This document shows, one piece after another, positions 8,851 through 17,036 of a stretch of 46,306 nt of DNA. Source of the DNA: Chloroflexaceae bacterium (GTDB lineage: Bacteria; Chloroflexota; Chloroflexia; Chloroflexales; Chloroflexaceae); assembly GCA_012031225.1 (NCBI GenBank), contig JAAUTZ010000019.1:1-46306 (forward strand). The letters run 5' to 3'. The notes below the pieces were generated by a model. That model was not told the origin of the DNA. It saw only the letters and a list, made by a program, of their open reading frames with translations, and did not search any database. Positions within the stretch are counted from its first letter, which is position 1. Every line of letters begins with the position of its first letter. The position numbers were made by a program, and so were the translations under genes.

Positions 8851-10454
8851 GCCAGCACCAACTACACGAGACGGACCGACCCTTGCCAGCAACCTTGCAC
8901 CTGCTGATCGCACTTGGCTTGGGGTTGCTGTTTGCCAGCTACGTGCTGCTGCGTTACGGTGGGCTGTGGGGCGAAGGCGATACCACCACCTTTGCCTTTG
9001 CGATCCAGCAAATGATTAGCAGCGAACAACTTATTCCTGACGTGAATCGTTATGCCAATGGCTATGGCTACCAAGTGCTTGCCACTTTCCTCAGCCAGAT
9101 CAGTGGCGCACCCATCGGCTTCATCCAACGCTACGCCGCGATCCTGCTGGCGATCTGGATCATCCCGCCCGCGTGGTTGCTCTACCGCGAGCTAGTCGGC
9201 TCGGCCCGCGGGGCAACGCTGGCGACCCTGTTTCTGCTGGTGCAGCCGGAGTTGCTGTTTGTGTTGTCACGCGGCACCCACGAGAAGTTCACTCGCGGGC
9301 TGATGCTCCTGAGCTTGTTCCTGCTGATCCGCAGCCTGCGTTCCACAGATCGGCTGTCGCGCTTTGCGAGCCTGATCATCTGCTTCTACCTGTGCATCTA
9401 TGCTGTGATTGCCTTCAACACCTTCCTTGCCAATTCGTTTGTCTTGGCCGTGTTACTCGCACTCGTGCTGTGTTGGGTGGTGATCCGTGAGCAACCACTC
9501 AGCCTGCGTCCGGCGGCACAGGCGGGGGTGCTGGTGCAACGCCTGCTATTTACCAGCGTGATCTGCCTGATCCTTGTCTTTGCCTTCATTTTCTACATCT
9601 ACCCGCCCGCCCAGATCAGCCTGCGCGTGCTCACAACTATCGCCGAACGCAGTGCCGCCCTAATCCTCGATGTAGAGCCAGTCCCCCTAGCGGGCGATGC
9701 AATCAATCCCTACGCCACGATTGACAGTGCGTGGATCAGCCGTGAAGCCTACGTGCTCCTCACCCTCTCAAATTGGCTGCTGCTTGGCGCATCGGCGAGC
9801 ATCTGGCTCTGGCAAACGCTTGCATGGGGGCTAGGGCGGCGGGCCCCGCCCGATCCGGCGGCGGTGTTGCTGTGGGCATTTTATGGAGCCTTTGCGATAC
9901 AGGGCGCGTTGAGTATTCTTGCCGATTTCAGCATCGGCGGCAATTTGCAGCACCGCGTATTCCCCTCGTTCACGCTGCTTGCCGTGCCCCTTATCACCCG
10001 TGCGGTCATCCAATGGCAGCCCCCGACACCCTCCATCCAGCGTAGCGCATATGCTACGCTGGCACTAGTGCTAGGGCTGCTGGCAATCCTCTCGACGCTC
10101 AAAGCGACGAATGAGCCGGTGCTGAGCAACAAGTGGATCTTCTACCATCCCAGCGAACTGCAAGCCATCACATGGGCCGATACGCACCTTGCTGAGCGTG
10201 GTCTCTGGGTCGGCTTTGATGAACGCTTGATTGCTGGCGATGCGCTTGCTACCGATGTTCAGCCGCGTGCGGTGCGCCTCGATGGGTGGGCGGTCGAGGC
10301 GGGCACGCGCTCCTTCCTGATCTCGGATGTAATCCGCAGTCGGGGTACGCGGCTCGGCGTGCCGCTCCCGATTACGAACGATGCGGCGATCACCTACGAT
10401 AACGGCATCACGCAAATCTATCGCCTACGCCCAGAAACACCCTACCAACGCTGA
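8847..10454 (+). CDS. Multi-pass membrane protein, GT-C-like
   Basis: 535 residues with about ten to eleven predicted membrane helices and a C-terminal soluble tail near residues 430-535. After the first helix the outside loop contains GEGDTTTFAF, an acidic motif placed where GT-C glycosyltransferases carry their catalytic Asp or Glu. That would suit a lipid-phosphate-sugar-dependent transferase acting on the outer face. Sequence support for a specific family is weak; it could also be a polysaccharide-associated membrane protein with no transferase activity. It is translationally coupled to the exported protein upstream and lies 12 bases from the DUF1616 gene. Confidence 0.7.
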   Translation: MSQHQLHETDRPLPATLHLLIALGLGLLFASYVLLRYGGLWGEGDTTTFAFAIQQMISSEQLIPDVNRYANGYGYQVLATFLSQISGAPIGFIQRYAAILLAIWIIPPAWLLYRELVGSARGATLATLFLLVQPELLFVLSRGTHEKFTRGLMLLSLFLLIRSLRSTDRLSRFASLIICFYLCIYAVIAFNTFLANSFVLAVLLALVLCWVVIREQPLSLRPAAQAGVLVQRLLFTSVICLILVFAFIFYIYPPAQISLRVLTTIAERSAALILDVEPVPLAGDAINPYATIDSAWISREAYVLLTLSNWLLLGASASIWLWQTLAWGLGRRAPPDPAAVLLWAFYGAFAIQGALSILADFSIGGNLQHRVFPSFTLLAVPLITRAVIQWQPPTPSIQRSAYATLALVLGLLAILSTLKATNEPVLSNKWIFYHPSELQAITWADTHLAERGLWVGFDERLIAGDALATDVQPRAVRLDGWAVEAGTRSFLISDVIRSRGTRLGVPLPITNDAAITYDNGITQIYRLRPETPYQR

Positions 10455-10466
10455 GGGATCATCACG

Positions 10467-11425
10467 ATGGAAACGCCCGATCTGCTCCCCACCCACACCG
10501 ATGCGCCCAATGCTAGGGCGGTTGGGCGCATCAGCAATCTTGCCGCCCTGCTAGGGCGTGATCTGGGGGCGGCCCTGCTGGGGTTACTGCTGCTGCTGCT
10601 CGTGCTCCTGCTCGAAACGTGGCTGGCGTGGCTTGCACCCGTGCGCCTAGTGCTAGGCTTCATCTCCCTCTTGTATGTCCCCGGCTACTGCCTGCAAGTT
10701 GCGCTCTTCCCGCGCCACGATGATCTGGATGGGTTAGAGCGATTCGGGTTGAGCTTAGGCCTCAGTGTCGCCGTGTTGCCCATCCTCGCCCTTGGGCTAC
10801 ACATCCTGCCGAGTGGCTTGAGCTTCCCCGCGTTAGTGCTGGGGCATGCCTTGCTCACCGTGTTGCTTGTTGGGGGGGCATCTGGCAACGCGCCCGCTTG
10901 CCCCATGCCACCCGCTACGCACCCGTGCTAGCACCGCGCCCGCGCCAGTGGTGGGCCCAGCGCACCCCGCTGGAACGCCGTAGCTACCGCTGGCTGGGGT
11001 TTGGTAGTGGGCTGGTGGTACTCTTGATTCTGCTCACCTTTGCTACACCGCCCGCGCCAGCCCCCACTGAGCTATATATGCTGGGGGCAGAAGGCCAAGC
11101 CGCTGCCTACCCGCGCCTTGTGCAGGTGGGCGTGAATCAGACAACCCCGATTGGCATTGCCAACCATACCGATCAGCCGCAGCACTACCGCCTTGAGGTG
11201 TGGGCAACGTGGGCGTGGCAGCCAGAAGCGTGGTGGACGCAACTTGCAGTGCAGGAAGGTATCACGCTGGCGGCGGGTGAGCAGCGTCTGATCCCAATTA
11301 CATGGCGCACAACGTGGGATGCTGATGATGTGCAGGTGTACTTCCGGCTCTACCCCGCCGATGCTCCGGCCGATGCGCCGCCCTACCGCGAGCTACTGCT
11401 GTGGCTGGATGTGCTGCCGGAGTAG
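10467..11425 (+). pseudogene. DUF1616 membrane protein gene split by a frameshift
   Basis: The first frame (10467-10931) encodes two DUF1616-type membrane segments with YVPGYCLQVALFPRHDDLDG, a family hallmark. The second frame, with its first ATG at 10898, continues to 11425 with a third helix and the DUF1616 outer domain (TELYMLGAEGQAAAYPR, then VGIANHT-like text). The break is at seven G residues, 10872-10878. Adding one G joins the frames as VGGGIWQRARLPHATRY, a natural continuation. So this is a sequence error, a true lesion, or a -1 slippage site. DUF1616 proteins accompany exopolysaccharide loci, as here; their function is not established. Confidence 0.8.
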
Positions 11426-11546
11426 CAGCCGATGGCGGGGGGCTGGGATGCGGGTGTCAAAGATTTGGGTACGGTAATCGGGCGTGCCCTTCCTGTGTTA
11501 CCATAGCGGCGGTGATCGTAAGTTCTGGAGAGAATAGGAAACCCTT

Positions 11547-12554
11547 ATGCAAAACCTTTTAGTGACGGGCGGGGCCGGCTTCATCGGAGCCAATTTCGTC
11601 CACTATATGCTGGCGACCTACCCCGATCTGCGCGTGGTCGTCTTTGATAAGCTGACCTACGCTGGGCGCACCGAGAACCTTGCGCCCGTCGCGCAGCACC
11701 CCAACTTTGCCTTTGTGCAGGGCGACATCTGCAATCTGGCGCAGGTGCAAGCAGCGGTTGCACAGGATCAGATTGATACGATTGTCAACTTTGCCGCCGA
11801 GAGCCACGTAGATCGTTCGATCCTCGATCCTGATGCGTTTGTCCAGACGGATGTCTACGGCGTGTATGTCCTCTGCGAAGTAACCCGCACGCTGGGCTTG
11901 CAACGCTTGCACCACGTCTCGACGGATGAGGTGTATGGGCCTATCCCCACGGGCAAGTTCCGCGAGGATGATCGCTTTCTGCCAACCAGCCCCTACGCAG
12001 CCAGCAAAGCCAGTGGCGAGCTAATCGCCCTGTCCTACTTTCGCACCTATGGCATCCCGCTCACGATTACACGGGGCGTAAATACCTATGGGCCCTACCA
12101 ATATCCTGAAAAGGCGATCCCCCTCTTCATCACCAACGCGCTCGATGATCTGCCCCTGCCAGTGTACGGTGATGGGCAGCAGGTGCGGGATCGGCTGTAT
12201 GTCAGCGACCACGCCCGCGCCATTGATGTAGTGCTACGGCGCGGCGTGCTCGGTGAAGCCTACAACGTCGCCGCCGATATGGAGCAAACCAACCTGACTG
12301 TCGCGCAGATGATTGTTGCGGCACTCGGCAAGCCACAGAGCCTGATCCAGTTTGTCAAAGATCGCCCCGCCCACGATGTGCGCTATGCCCTCGATGCCAG
12401 CAAGCTGCACGCGCTCGGCTGGCAGCCGCAGGTGGATTTTGCCACCGGCTTTGCCCAGACGGTCCAGTGGTATCGGGAGCAGGAAGCGTGGTGGCGGCCG
12501 ATCAAGTCGGGCGACTATCTGGCGTATTACCGCCAGCAATACGTCGAGCGGTGA
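11547..12554 (+). CDS. rfbB: dTDP-glucose 4,6-dehydratase
   Basis: 335 residues, the usual length. The extended SDR fold is shown by the NAD-binding motif LLVTGGAGFIGANFVHY, the conserved FDKLTYAGRTENLA, the AAESHVDRSI stretch, STDEVYG with the catalytic Asp-Glu pair, and YAASKASGE with the catalytic Tyr and Lys. VNTYGPYQYPEKAIPLFI and the RDRLYVSDH motif confirm the RfbB/RmlB class. It makes dTDP-4-keto-6-deoxyglucose for deoxysugars. A possible SD (AGGAAA) lies just upstream. Being last in the operon, it probably supplies a deoxysugar to the glycan; the other rml genes are not in the window. Confidence 0.92.
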   Translation: MQNLLVTGGAGFIGANFVHYMLATYPDLRVVVFDKLTYAGRTENLAPVAQHPNFAFVQGDICNLAQVQAAVAQDQIDTIVNFAAESHVDRSILDPDAFVQTDVYGVYVLCEVTRTLGLQRLHHVSTDEVYGPIPTGKFREDDRFLPTSPYAASKASGELIALSYFRTYGIPLTITRGVNTYGPYQYPEKAIPLFITNALDDLPLPVYGDGQQVRDRLYVSDHARAIDVVLRRGVLGEAYNVAADMEQTNLTVAQMIVAALGKPQSLIQFVKDRPAHDVRYALDASKLHALGWQPQVDFATGFAQTVQWYREQEAWWRPIKSGDYLAYYRQQYVER

Positions 12555-12600
12555 GGCCCGCCACGCGGACATGGGTGGCGCGGTACGGGGGCGCACGCGG

Positions 12601-13752
12601 CTAGTGCGCCACCGATTCGGCCCGCACTACGGATGTTGTCCGCACTGGCCGCGCACCGCCCGTTCCGGCTACAACGATCTGATCGCGCCCATTGCGCTTG
12701 GCGGCATACAGTGCGCTATCGGCGGCATACAGGCCCTCAGTAACCGTGTTGCCGTGTGTGGGAAAGGTGGCGACCCCAATCGAGACGGTGATCATGCCCA
12801 GTTGCTGACCACTATACATAAGGGCCAATTGCTGCACCGCCACCCGCAGCTGCTCAGCCCGTTCCACTGCTCGCTCTACGCCTAGCCCCGGCAGCACCAC
12901 CACAAACTCCTCGCCGCCCCAGCGTGCGGCAATGTCAGTTTCGGTGGTATTGCTGGCCAAGATCACCCCAACCGCCCGTAGGACGGCATCGCCAGCCGCA
13001 TGACCATAGGTATCATTGAACTGCTTGAAGTAGTCTATATCGAGCAGAAGTAGGCTGACGGGCGTGCTGTCTGCTTGGGTCCGTGCGAGCAACTGGCTGA
13101 GCTGATCATCGAGGTAACGCCGATTGTACAGCCCTGTCAGTGCATCGTGGAAGGCTTGATGTAGGGCGTGCTGAGCTTCGACGGCGAGATGTTCGGCGCG
13201 GTGCAGGCTGTGCAGCATCGTCTTCATCAAATTTAGGATCAGCGCACTGCTCATCGCGGTGAGCAAGATCAGGATAGCAATATCTATCGTCACGAGAATT
13301 GATTGGTAGGCTTGTTTCACGAAGAAGAACGAGAACGCGATCATTGCTGCAACCCACGTCCCCACGACAATTAAGCCCGCAACATCAAAGAACAAGATGG
13401 AAAGAATAATGCTCGCCTGCATAAACAGCAGGCTCGGCGGGCGCAAGCCATAGAGCGAGGCTTCAATCGAGCCGACCAAGAACATAATCCCAATCAGAGT
13501 GCCCACCCGCAGGATGTAGGGGATACGCGACACAAACGTAATCACGGCGACCCACAGATACGCCCCGACGTAGAACAGGGTGGGCATTGGCTGGCGGGTC
13601 TCGATCATTGTGAAAATATCAAGGGCAACCACTGGCAAGGCGAAAATGAGGACAATGCGGAGCAGCATTGTGAGGGCCTTTTGCCGCCACATAAAGAGGG
13701 GGCGGTCTGCGGCGTGGATATGCGGCTCGGTGTGATCCACAGCATACGACAT
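12601..13752 (-). CDS. Membrane GGDEF protein (diguanylate cyclase)
   Basis: 383 residues from the ATG at 13752; an ATG nine bases earlier sits only one base from the SD GAGAGGGA, so the inner start is preferred. The N-terminal half has about six membrane segments beginning RQKALTMLLRIVLIFALPVV. A GGDEF domain starts near residue 200 (DALTGLYNRRYLDDQL), with the LLDIDYFKQFNDTYGH metal-binding region and an active GGEEF motif near 279. The inhibitory RxxD site five residues before it is replaced by TETD, so product feedback is probably absent. It should make c-di-GMP in response to a membrane signal. The sensor half is related to that of the adjacent STAS gene. Confidence 0.88.
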   Translation of the reverse strand: MSYAVDHTEPHIHAADRPLFMWRQKALTMLLRIVLIFALPVVALDIFTMIETRQPMPTLFYVGAYLWVAVITFVSRIPYILRVGTLIGIMFLVGSIEASLYGLRPPSLLFMQASIILSILFFDVAGLIVVGTWVAAMIAFSFFFVKQAYQSILVTIDIAILILLTAMSSALILNLMKTMLHSLHRAEHLAVEAQHALHQAFHDALTGLYNRRYLDDQLSQLLARTQADSTPVSLLLLDIDYFKQFNDTYGHAAGDAVLRAVGVILASNTTETDIAARWGGEEFVVVLPGLGVERAVERAEQLRVAVQQLALMYSGQQLGMITVSIGVATFPTHGNTVTEGLYAADSALYAAKRNGRDQIVVAGTGGARPVRTTSVVRAESVAH

Positions 13753-13864
13753 TCGTAGCATTCCCTCTCAGGATGTGGAGAAAGCATTCAAGCCTTATGA
13801 CTGTACTCTTGTTGCAGGTGAGCCAAGAGTTTGGAAAAAACGAGGGCACTTAAGATCCGCTATG

Positions 13865-13905
13865 GATACCTGTTGAAACATCCCCCTTGTAATATAACAG
13901 GTATC
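13865..13905. promoter_or_regulatory. 10-bp inverted repeat across the GGDEF promoter
   Basis: GATACCTGTT (13865-13874) and AACAGGTATC (13896-13905) are perfect complements with arm centres 31 bp apart, about three helical turns. One arm lies in the spacer of the minus-strand promoter and the other just after the predicted transcription start. Since a transcript from that promoter would carry only the second arm, a DNA operator is more likely than an RNA hairpin. Confidence 0.6.
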
Positions 13906-13919
13906 TGCTGCGAAAACAA
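13891..13919 (-). promoter_or_regulatory. Promoter of the GGDEF gene
   Basis: On the minus strand TTGTTT (13919-13914) and TATATT (13896-13891) are spaced by 17 bases. The predicted start near 13884 leaves a leader of about 130 bases. It overlaps the inverted repeat described at 13865-13905. Confidence 0.55.
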
Positions 13920-13931
13920 GGCATTTCCGGA

Positions 13932-15073
13932 TCAATAACGCACCGCGGGGATGCTCTCAGCTACACCCGCTTGGAGGGTATTGTATGTGCGTATTCCAGT
14001 GAGCGCAACCCCCAACTGCACCAGCGCGTGGGCCGTGCGAGGCTGGATGCCGGTCAGCACCACCTGCGCCCCTAGCAACTGCACCCCGCGCAAGGTCTCG
14101 AGCAATGCCTGCGCCACCGCCCGATCCAACTCAGCAATACCCGTAATATCGAGGATCACCAGCCGTGCCTGATGGGCCGCAACCTGCTCCAGTAAGCCGC
14201 CCGTAATCTGCACGACCCGCTCGGCATCGAGGCTCCCCACCAAGGGCAACACGAGGGTATGTTCGGTGAGTGGCAACACCGGCAGACTCAGTTCATGGAT
14301 CAGGGCTTGCTGCTGCTGCACCACAGCGAGTTGCTGCTGCACTTCCTGCCGGGCTTGCTCAGCTTCGGCGTGGGCGGCCACCGCAGCATCGCGGGCTTGC
14401 ACCATTGCTGCCTGTTGCTCTGCCAGTGCCACCGCGTTTTGCTCCGCGTGGTGCTGGGCGGCTTGGGCCACTAGGGCCAGCTCTTCGGCTTGGCGCAGGC
14501 TAGCGAGGAGCGTGTGGGTGAGCGTCAACGTGAGTGTGACGATCATTGCGGTAAGAAGTACCAGCAACGCCAGATCGGTGATCTGAATCGTCAGCGCACG
14601 CGGCTGGCTCGTGGTTGCAATCGTTAACACCACCGTTGCGAAGGCAAGCCCCCCGCAATCAGCGCACCACGCAGATCGAGAAAGAGTGCGGATAGCACTA
14701 CAAACGTGAACATGAACAGCATGCCGCCTACCACAATGCCGTGCGAGAGCAGTTCGCTGGCCCCAATCAGATACAGCAAGCTGATCAGATACAGCACCCG
14801 CACCAGATTGGGCACACGCGGCACAGCCACCAACCCAACCAGCACAACGTAGCCGATGGCATACATGATGGTGGGGATGATCTCTTGCTGCTGTACCGCG
14901 TTGTAGCTATCGAGGGCCAGCGCGGGCAATGCCAACACCAACGCCACCCGGAGCAGATTGAGCAGGGCTTGCTGCCGCCACTGCTGCAACGGCTGCAGTG
15001 ATGTTGATGGATCGGGTGCGGGCGGCAATGGTTTCTCAGGGCGGGTCTGATGGTGAACTTGGTTGAGCTTCAC
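13932..15073 (-). pseudogene. Membrane-STAS signalling gene split by a frameshift
   Basis: The 5' frame (15073 down to 14624) encodes a proline-rich start and several membrane segments (WRQQALLNLLRVALVLALPA). The 3' frame (to 13932) continues with the last membrane segment, an Ala/Gln-rich coiled coil and a STAS domain (LVLPLVGSLDAERVVQI; LVILDITGIAELDRAVAQAL) like RsbR-type anti-anti-sigma proteins. The break is at six C residues, about 14649-14654 (G run on the coding strand). One added G restores AGGLAFATVVLTIATT across it. The joined protein would be about 380 residues. The sensor half matches that of the downstream GGDEF protein, so both probably respond to related signals. Confidence 0.8.
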
Positions 15074-15268
15074 AACACCTCTTACTTACATTTTCTGGAT
15101 TAGCCCGTACAAGCTACCGTACCCATCATACACAGCGCGAGGAGTACGGCACTGTCGCAAACCTCACACTGCCTGACCCTACCTGACACCGAATTGTGCC
15201 GCACAGCGGTACTCACGATTACAGCAATGCGTTCGAGTGGATCGTTCTTGGGTATTATACATAGAAAC

Positions 15269-15299
15269 GGGGTAAGCTGCACTATTTGCAGCTTACCCC
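15269..15299 (-). terminator. Hairpin terminator after the auracyanin gene
   Basis: A perfect 12-bp stem (GGGGTAAGCTGC at 15269-15280 and its complement at 15288-15299) encloses a 7-base loop. On the minus strand it is followed by GTTTCTAT, a weak U-rich tail. It lies 41 bases past the auracyanin stop. Confidence 0.75.
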
Positions 15300-15340
15300 A
15301 TTGAGGAGATCACACATCAGATATAAGAAACTGGGGTGAT

Positions 15341-15880
15341 TTACGGAGCCAGTGTAATCTCGCCGATCATACCGGCGACATAGTGGCCGGGCACGGTGCA
15401 GATGTAGTAGTAGGTAGCTCCCGCTTCGGGCGTGAACGAAACCGACTCCATACTGCCCGGATCGAGCAGGCTCGTGTGGGCCACCACTGCCGGGTCATCG
15501 GGCACGTAGGCGGCACTCGTACCAGCCTCCGCACCGGCATCATTCACTGCGGTGGTCACAGTGCGATCACCCTTAATCACCAGTAGGTTGTGTTGGTTGA
15601 TTGTGGACGTGTTGTTAAACGTAATCGTAGCTTCCGAGCCGGATGTGAAGGGTCCAATCTCATCTACGTTGAACAGCAGTTGCTCACCTTTTGCGGTCAC
15701 TTCAATCGAGCTGATCGGGGCACCGCCACCGCCTGCCGCTTCGCCGCCGCCACTCGCGGCACCACCGCCCGATGGGGCTGCTGTTGGTGCAGGCGCACTA
15801 CCACCACCACCACATGCCGCCAAGGTCAGTGCCATTACCATCGCCAATGATGCGACCCAGAACCGTACAATGTTCTTCAT
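15341..15880 (-). CDS. Auracyanin-type blue-copper lipoprotein
   Basis: 179 residues. The signal peptide ends in a lipobox (LAAC, Cys23), so the mature protein is lipid-anchored on the outer face. A Gly/Ala/Pro linker (24-55) precedes a cupredoxin domain. The type 1 copper ligands are visible as His97 (NQHN), Cys161, His166 and Met171 in ICTVPGHYVAGM. This ligand spacing and the surrounding sequence match auracyanins of Chloroflexus and relatives, which carry electrons between alternative complex III and the photosynthetic reaction centre or a terminal oxidase. The gene stands alone with its own strong promoter and terminator, as expected for an abundant carrier. The SD GGAGG/AAAGGA lies upstream of the ATG. 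Confidence 0.9.
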   Translation of the reverse strand: MKNIVRFWVASLAMVMALTLAACGGGGSAPAPTAAPSGGGAASGGGEAAGGGGAPISSIEVTAKGEQLLFNVDEIGPFTSGSEATITFNNTSTINQHNLLVIKGDRTVTTAVNDAGAEAGTSAAYVPDDPAVVAHTSLLDPGSMESVSFTPEAGATYYYICTVPGHYVAGMIGEITLAP

Positions 15881-16199
15881 TGATCCTTTTTCCTCCGCTA
15901 GAACCGTCTGTTATCTGTACATAATCGAATTTACCCGTACTATTGTAGCGATGCACCCAAGCCTTGTCAAGCGGATACGGCTCCTGACACGGGCTTTTTA
16001 TCTCTATTCTAGACCTGATGGGAATGAGAATTATGCCATTTAGATCAGCCCACTCTGATCATCAGGGTCCATATTGCTGAGAAGCCTGCAACGTCCTCGC
16101 AGGCAATTGCGTATTGCTTGGTAGAGTGGCGTATCATACCGGCATAAGGAGCATGATGAATTCATGCTGAGCGCAGCTTGATAGAAAGGATTGCAAGGT
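15881..16199. other. Intergenic region between auracyanin and DUF3592 genes
   Basis: This stretch holds the auracyanin promoter, a small hairpin with 6-bp arms (GCCTGC at 16084-16089 and GCAGGC at 16099-16104), and the SD GAAAGGA (16184-16190) of the plus-strand gene. A weak TTGCGT/TATCAT pair (16107/16132) with a 19-base spacer may drive that gene. I see no coding region. Confidence 0.5.
15942..15970 (-). promoter_or_regulatory. Strong promoter of the auracyanin gene
   Basis: On the minus strand TTGACA (15970-15965) and TACAAT (15947-15942) are separated by exactly 17 bases. The predicted start near 15935 gives a leader of about 55 bases. It is among the best consensus matches in the window. 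Confidence 0.8.
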
Positions 16200-16982
16200 A
16201 TGTCTGATACGGTGTTCGTCCTCAATCCGGACCACCGCGCTGTCGCGCACGGGCAGCAGCCCTACATCCTTGATGGTGCGGGTGTTTCGGTGTTGAGCTT
16301 GATTGCCCCCTTGTTCTTGCTCGTTGGCATTCTGATTAGCAGTGCGCTGATCCCACTCACCCGCCAAGCGTGGCACGAATACGACACGCTCATGGCAGAG
16401 ATGCAAAGCGGCACAGCGCAGGTGCTAGACAAACGCATCAGCTACGATGATGAGGGCGATGCTAGTTACTTCGTGAGCTACATCTTCAGCCACCCCCTGC
16501 CCAATGGCGAACCCTATCAATATGAGGCTACGGCAAGCGTCAGCCGCAGCCAGTACGAGCAGCTTGAATATGGGCAGCAACTGCCGATTGTGTTTGCCCC
16601 AAGCGACCCGACCATCTCGCGCCTCAATCCGCCCCACATTGCCGAGCCGATCCTTGCCACCATCTTTACGTTTGTGTGGCTGGTGGGCTGGAATGGCGTG
16701 GCGGGCTACTTCAGCTACCGCACCGTGCGCGATTGGCTAGGGCAGCGGGCATTGCGGCGGGGGCAGCTGCTGTATGGCACGCTGACGAAGATCACCGGCG
16801 TTGCCGAATCCACGCTGAATTACAAAATCACGGTGGACTACACCTTCACCGCCCCCGATGGCACACCAATCAGCGATAATGCCAGCCATTATAACAGCTA
16901 CCGGCCCGCTACACCCTTGCCCCCTGTTGGTACGCGGGTGGCAATCTGGTATGGCAATCGGCGTACCTATCGGCTGCTTTGA
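16200..16982 (+). CDS. DUF3592-like membrane protein, paralogue 1
   Basis: 260 residues from the ATG at 16200, placed nine bases after the SD GAAAGGA; the upstream TTG at 16191 is less likely. Two membrane helices flank an outer beta-rich domain of the DUF3592 type: about residues 32-58 (SLIAPLFLLVGILISSALI) and 145-165 (TIFTFVWLVGWNGVAGYF). The central part has AQVLDKRISYDDEG, YFVSYIFSHPLPNGEPYQYE and LPIVFAPSDPTISRLNPP. A second similar half follows the second helix and ends GTRVAIWYGNRRTYRLL. Function is unknown. It is the most divergent of three paralogues in a row. Confidence 0.75.
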   Translation: MSDTVFVLNPDHRAVAHGQQPYILDGAGVSVLSLIAPLFLLVGILISSALIPLTRQAWHEYDTLMAEMQSGTAQVLDKRISYDDEGDASYFVSYIFSHPLPNGEPYQYEATASVSRSQYEQLEYGQQLPIVFAPSDPTISRLNPPHIAEPILATIFTFVWLVGWNGVAGYFSYRTVRDWLGQRALRRGQLLYGTLTKITGVAESTLNYKITVDYTFTAPDGTPISDNASHYNSYRPATPLPPVGTRVAIWYGNRRTYRLL

Positions 16983-17036
16983 CCTAGAACGACCCACGTT
17001 ATGGTAATGAACTCAACCAGAAAGGATGCCCGCCCA

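Noticed and set aside
12559-12580. Terminator between the convergent rfbB and GGDEF genes
   Set aside because: CGCCAC and GTGGCG can pair, but the 6-bp stem has a 10-base loop and no U run, so support is too weak.
13753-13884. c-di-GMP riboswitch in the leader of the GGDEF gene
   Set aside because: I looked for GEMM-type motifs and found none; the leader's notable feature is the DNA inverted repeat at its start.
15100-15282. Small minus-strand frame between the STAS gene and auracyanin
   Set aside because: No SD, no conserved features, and it runs into the terminator hairpin.
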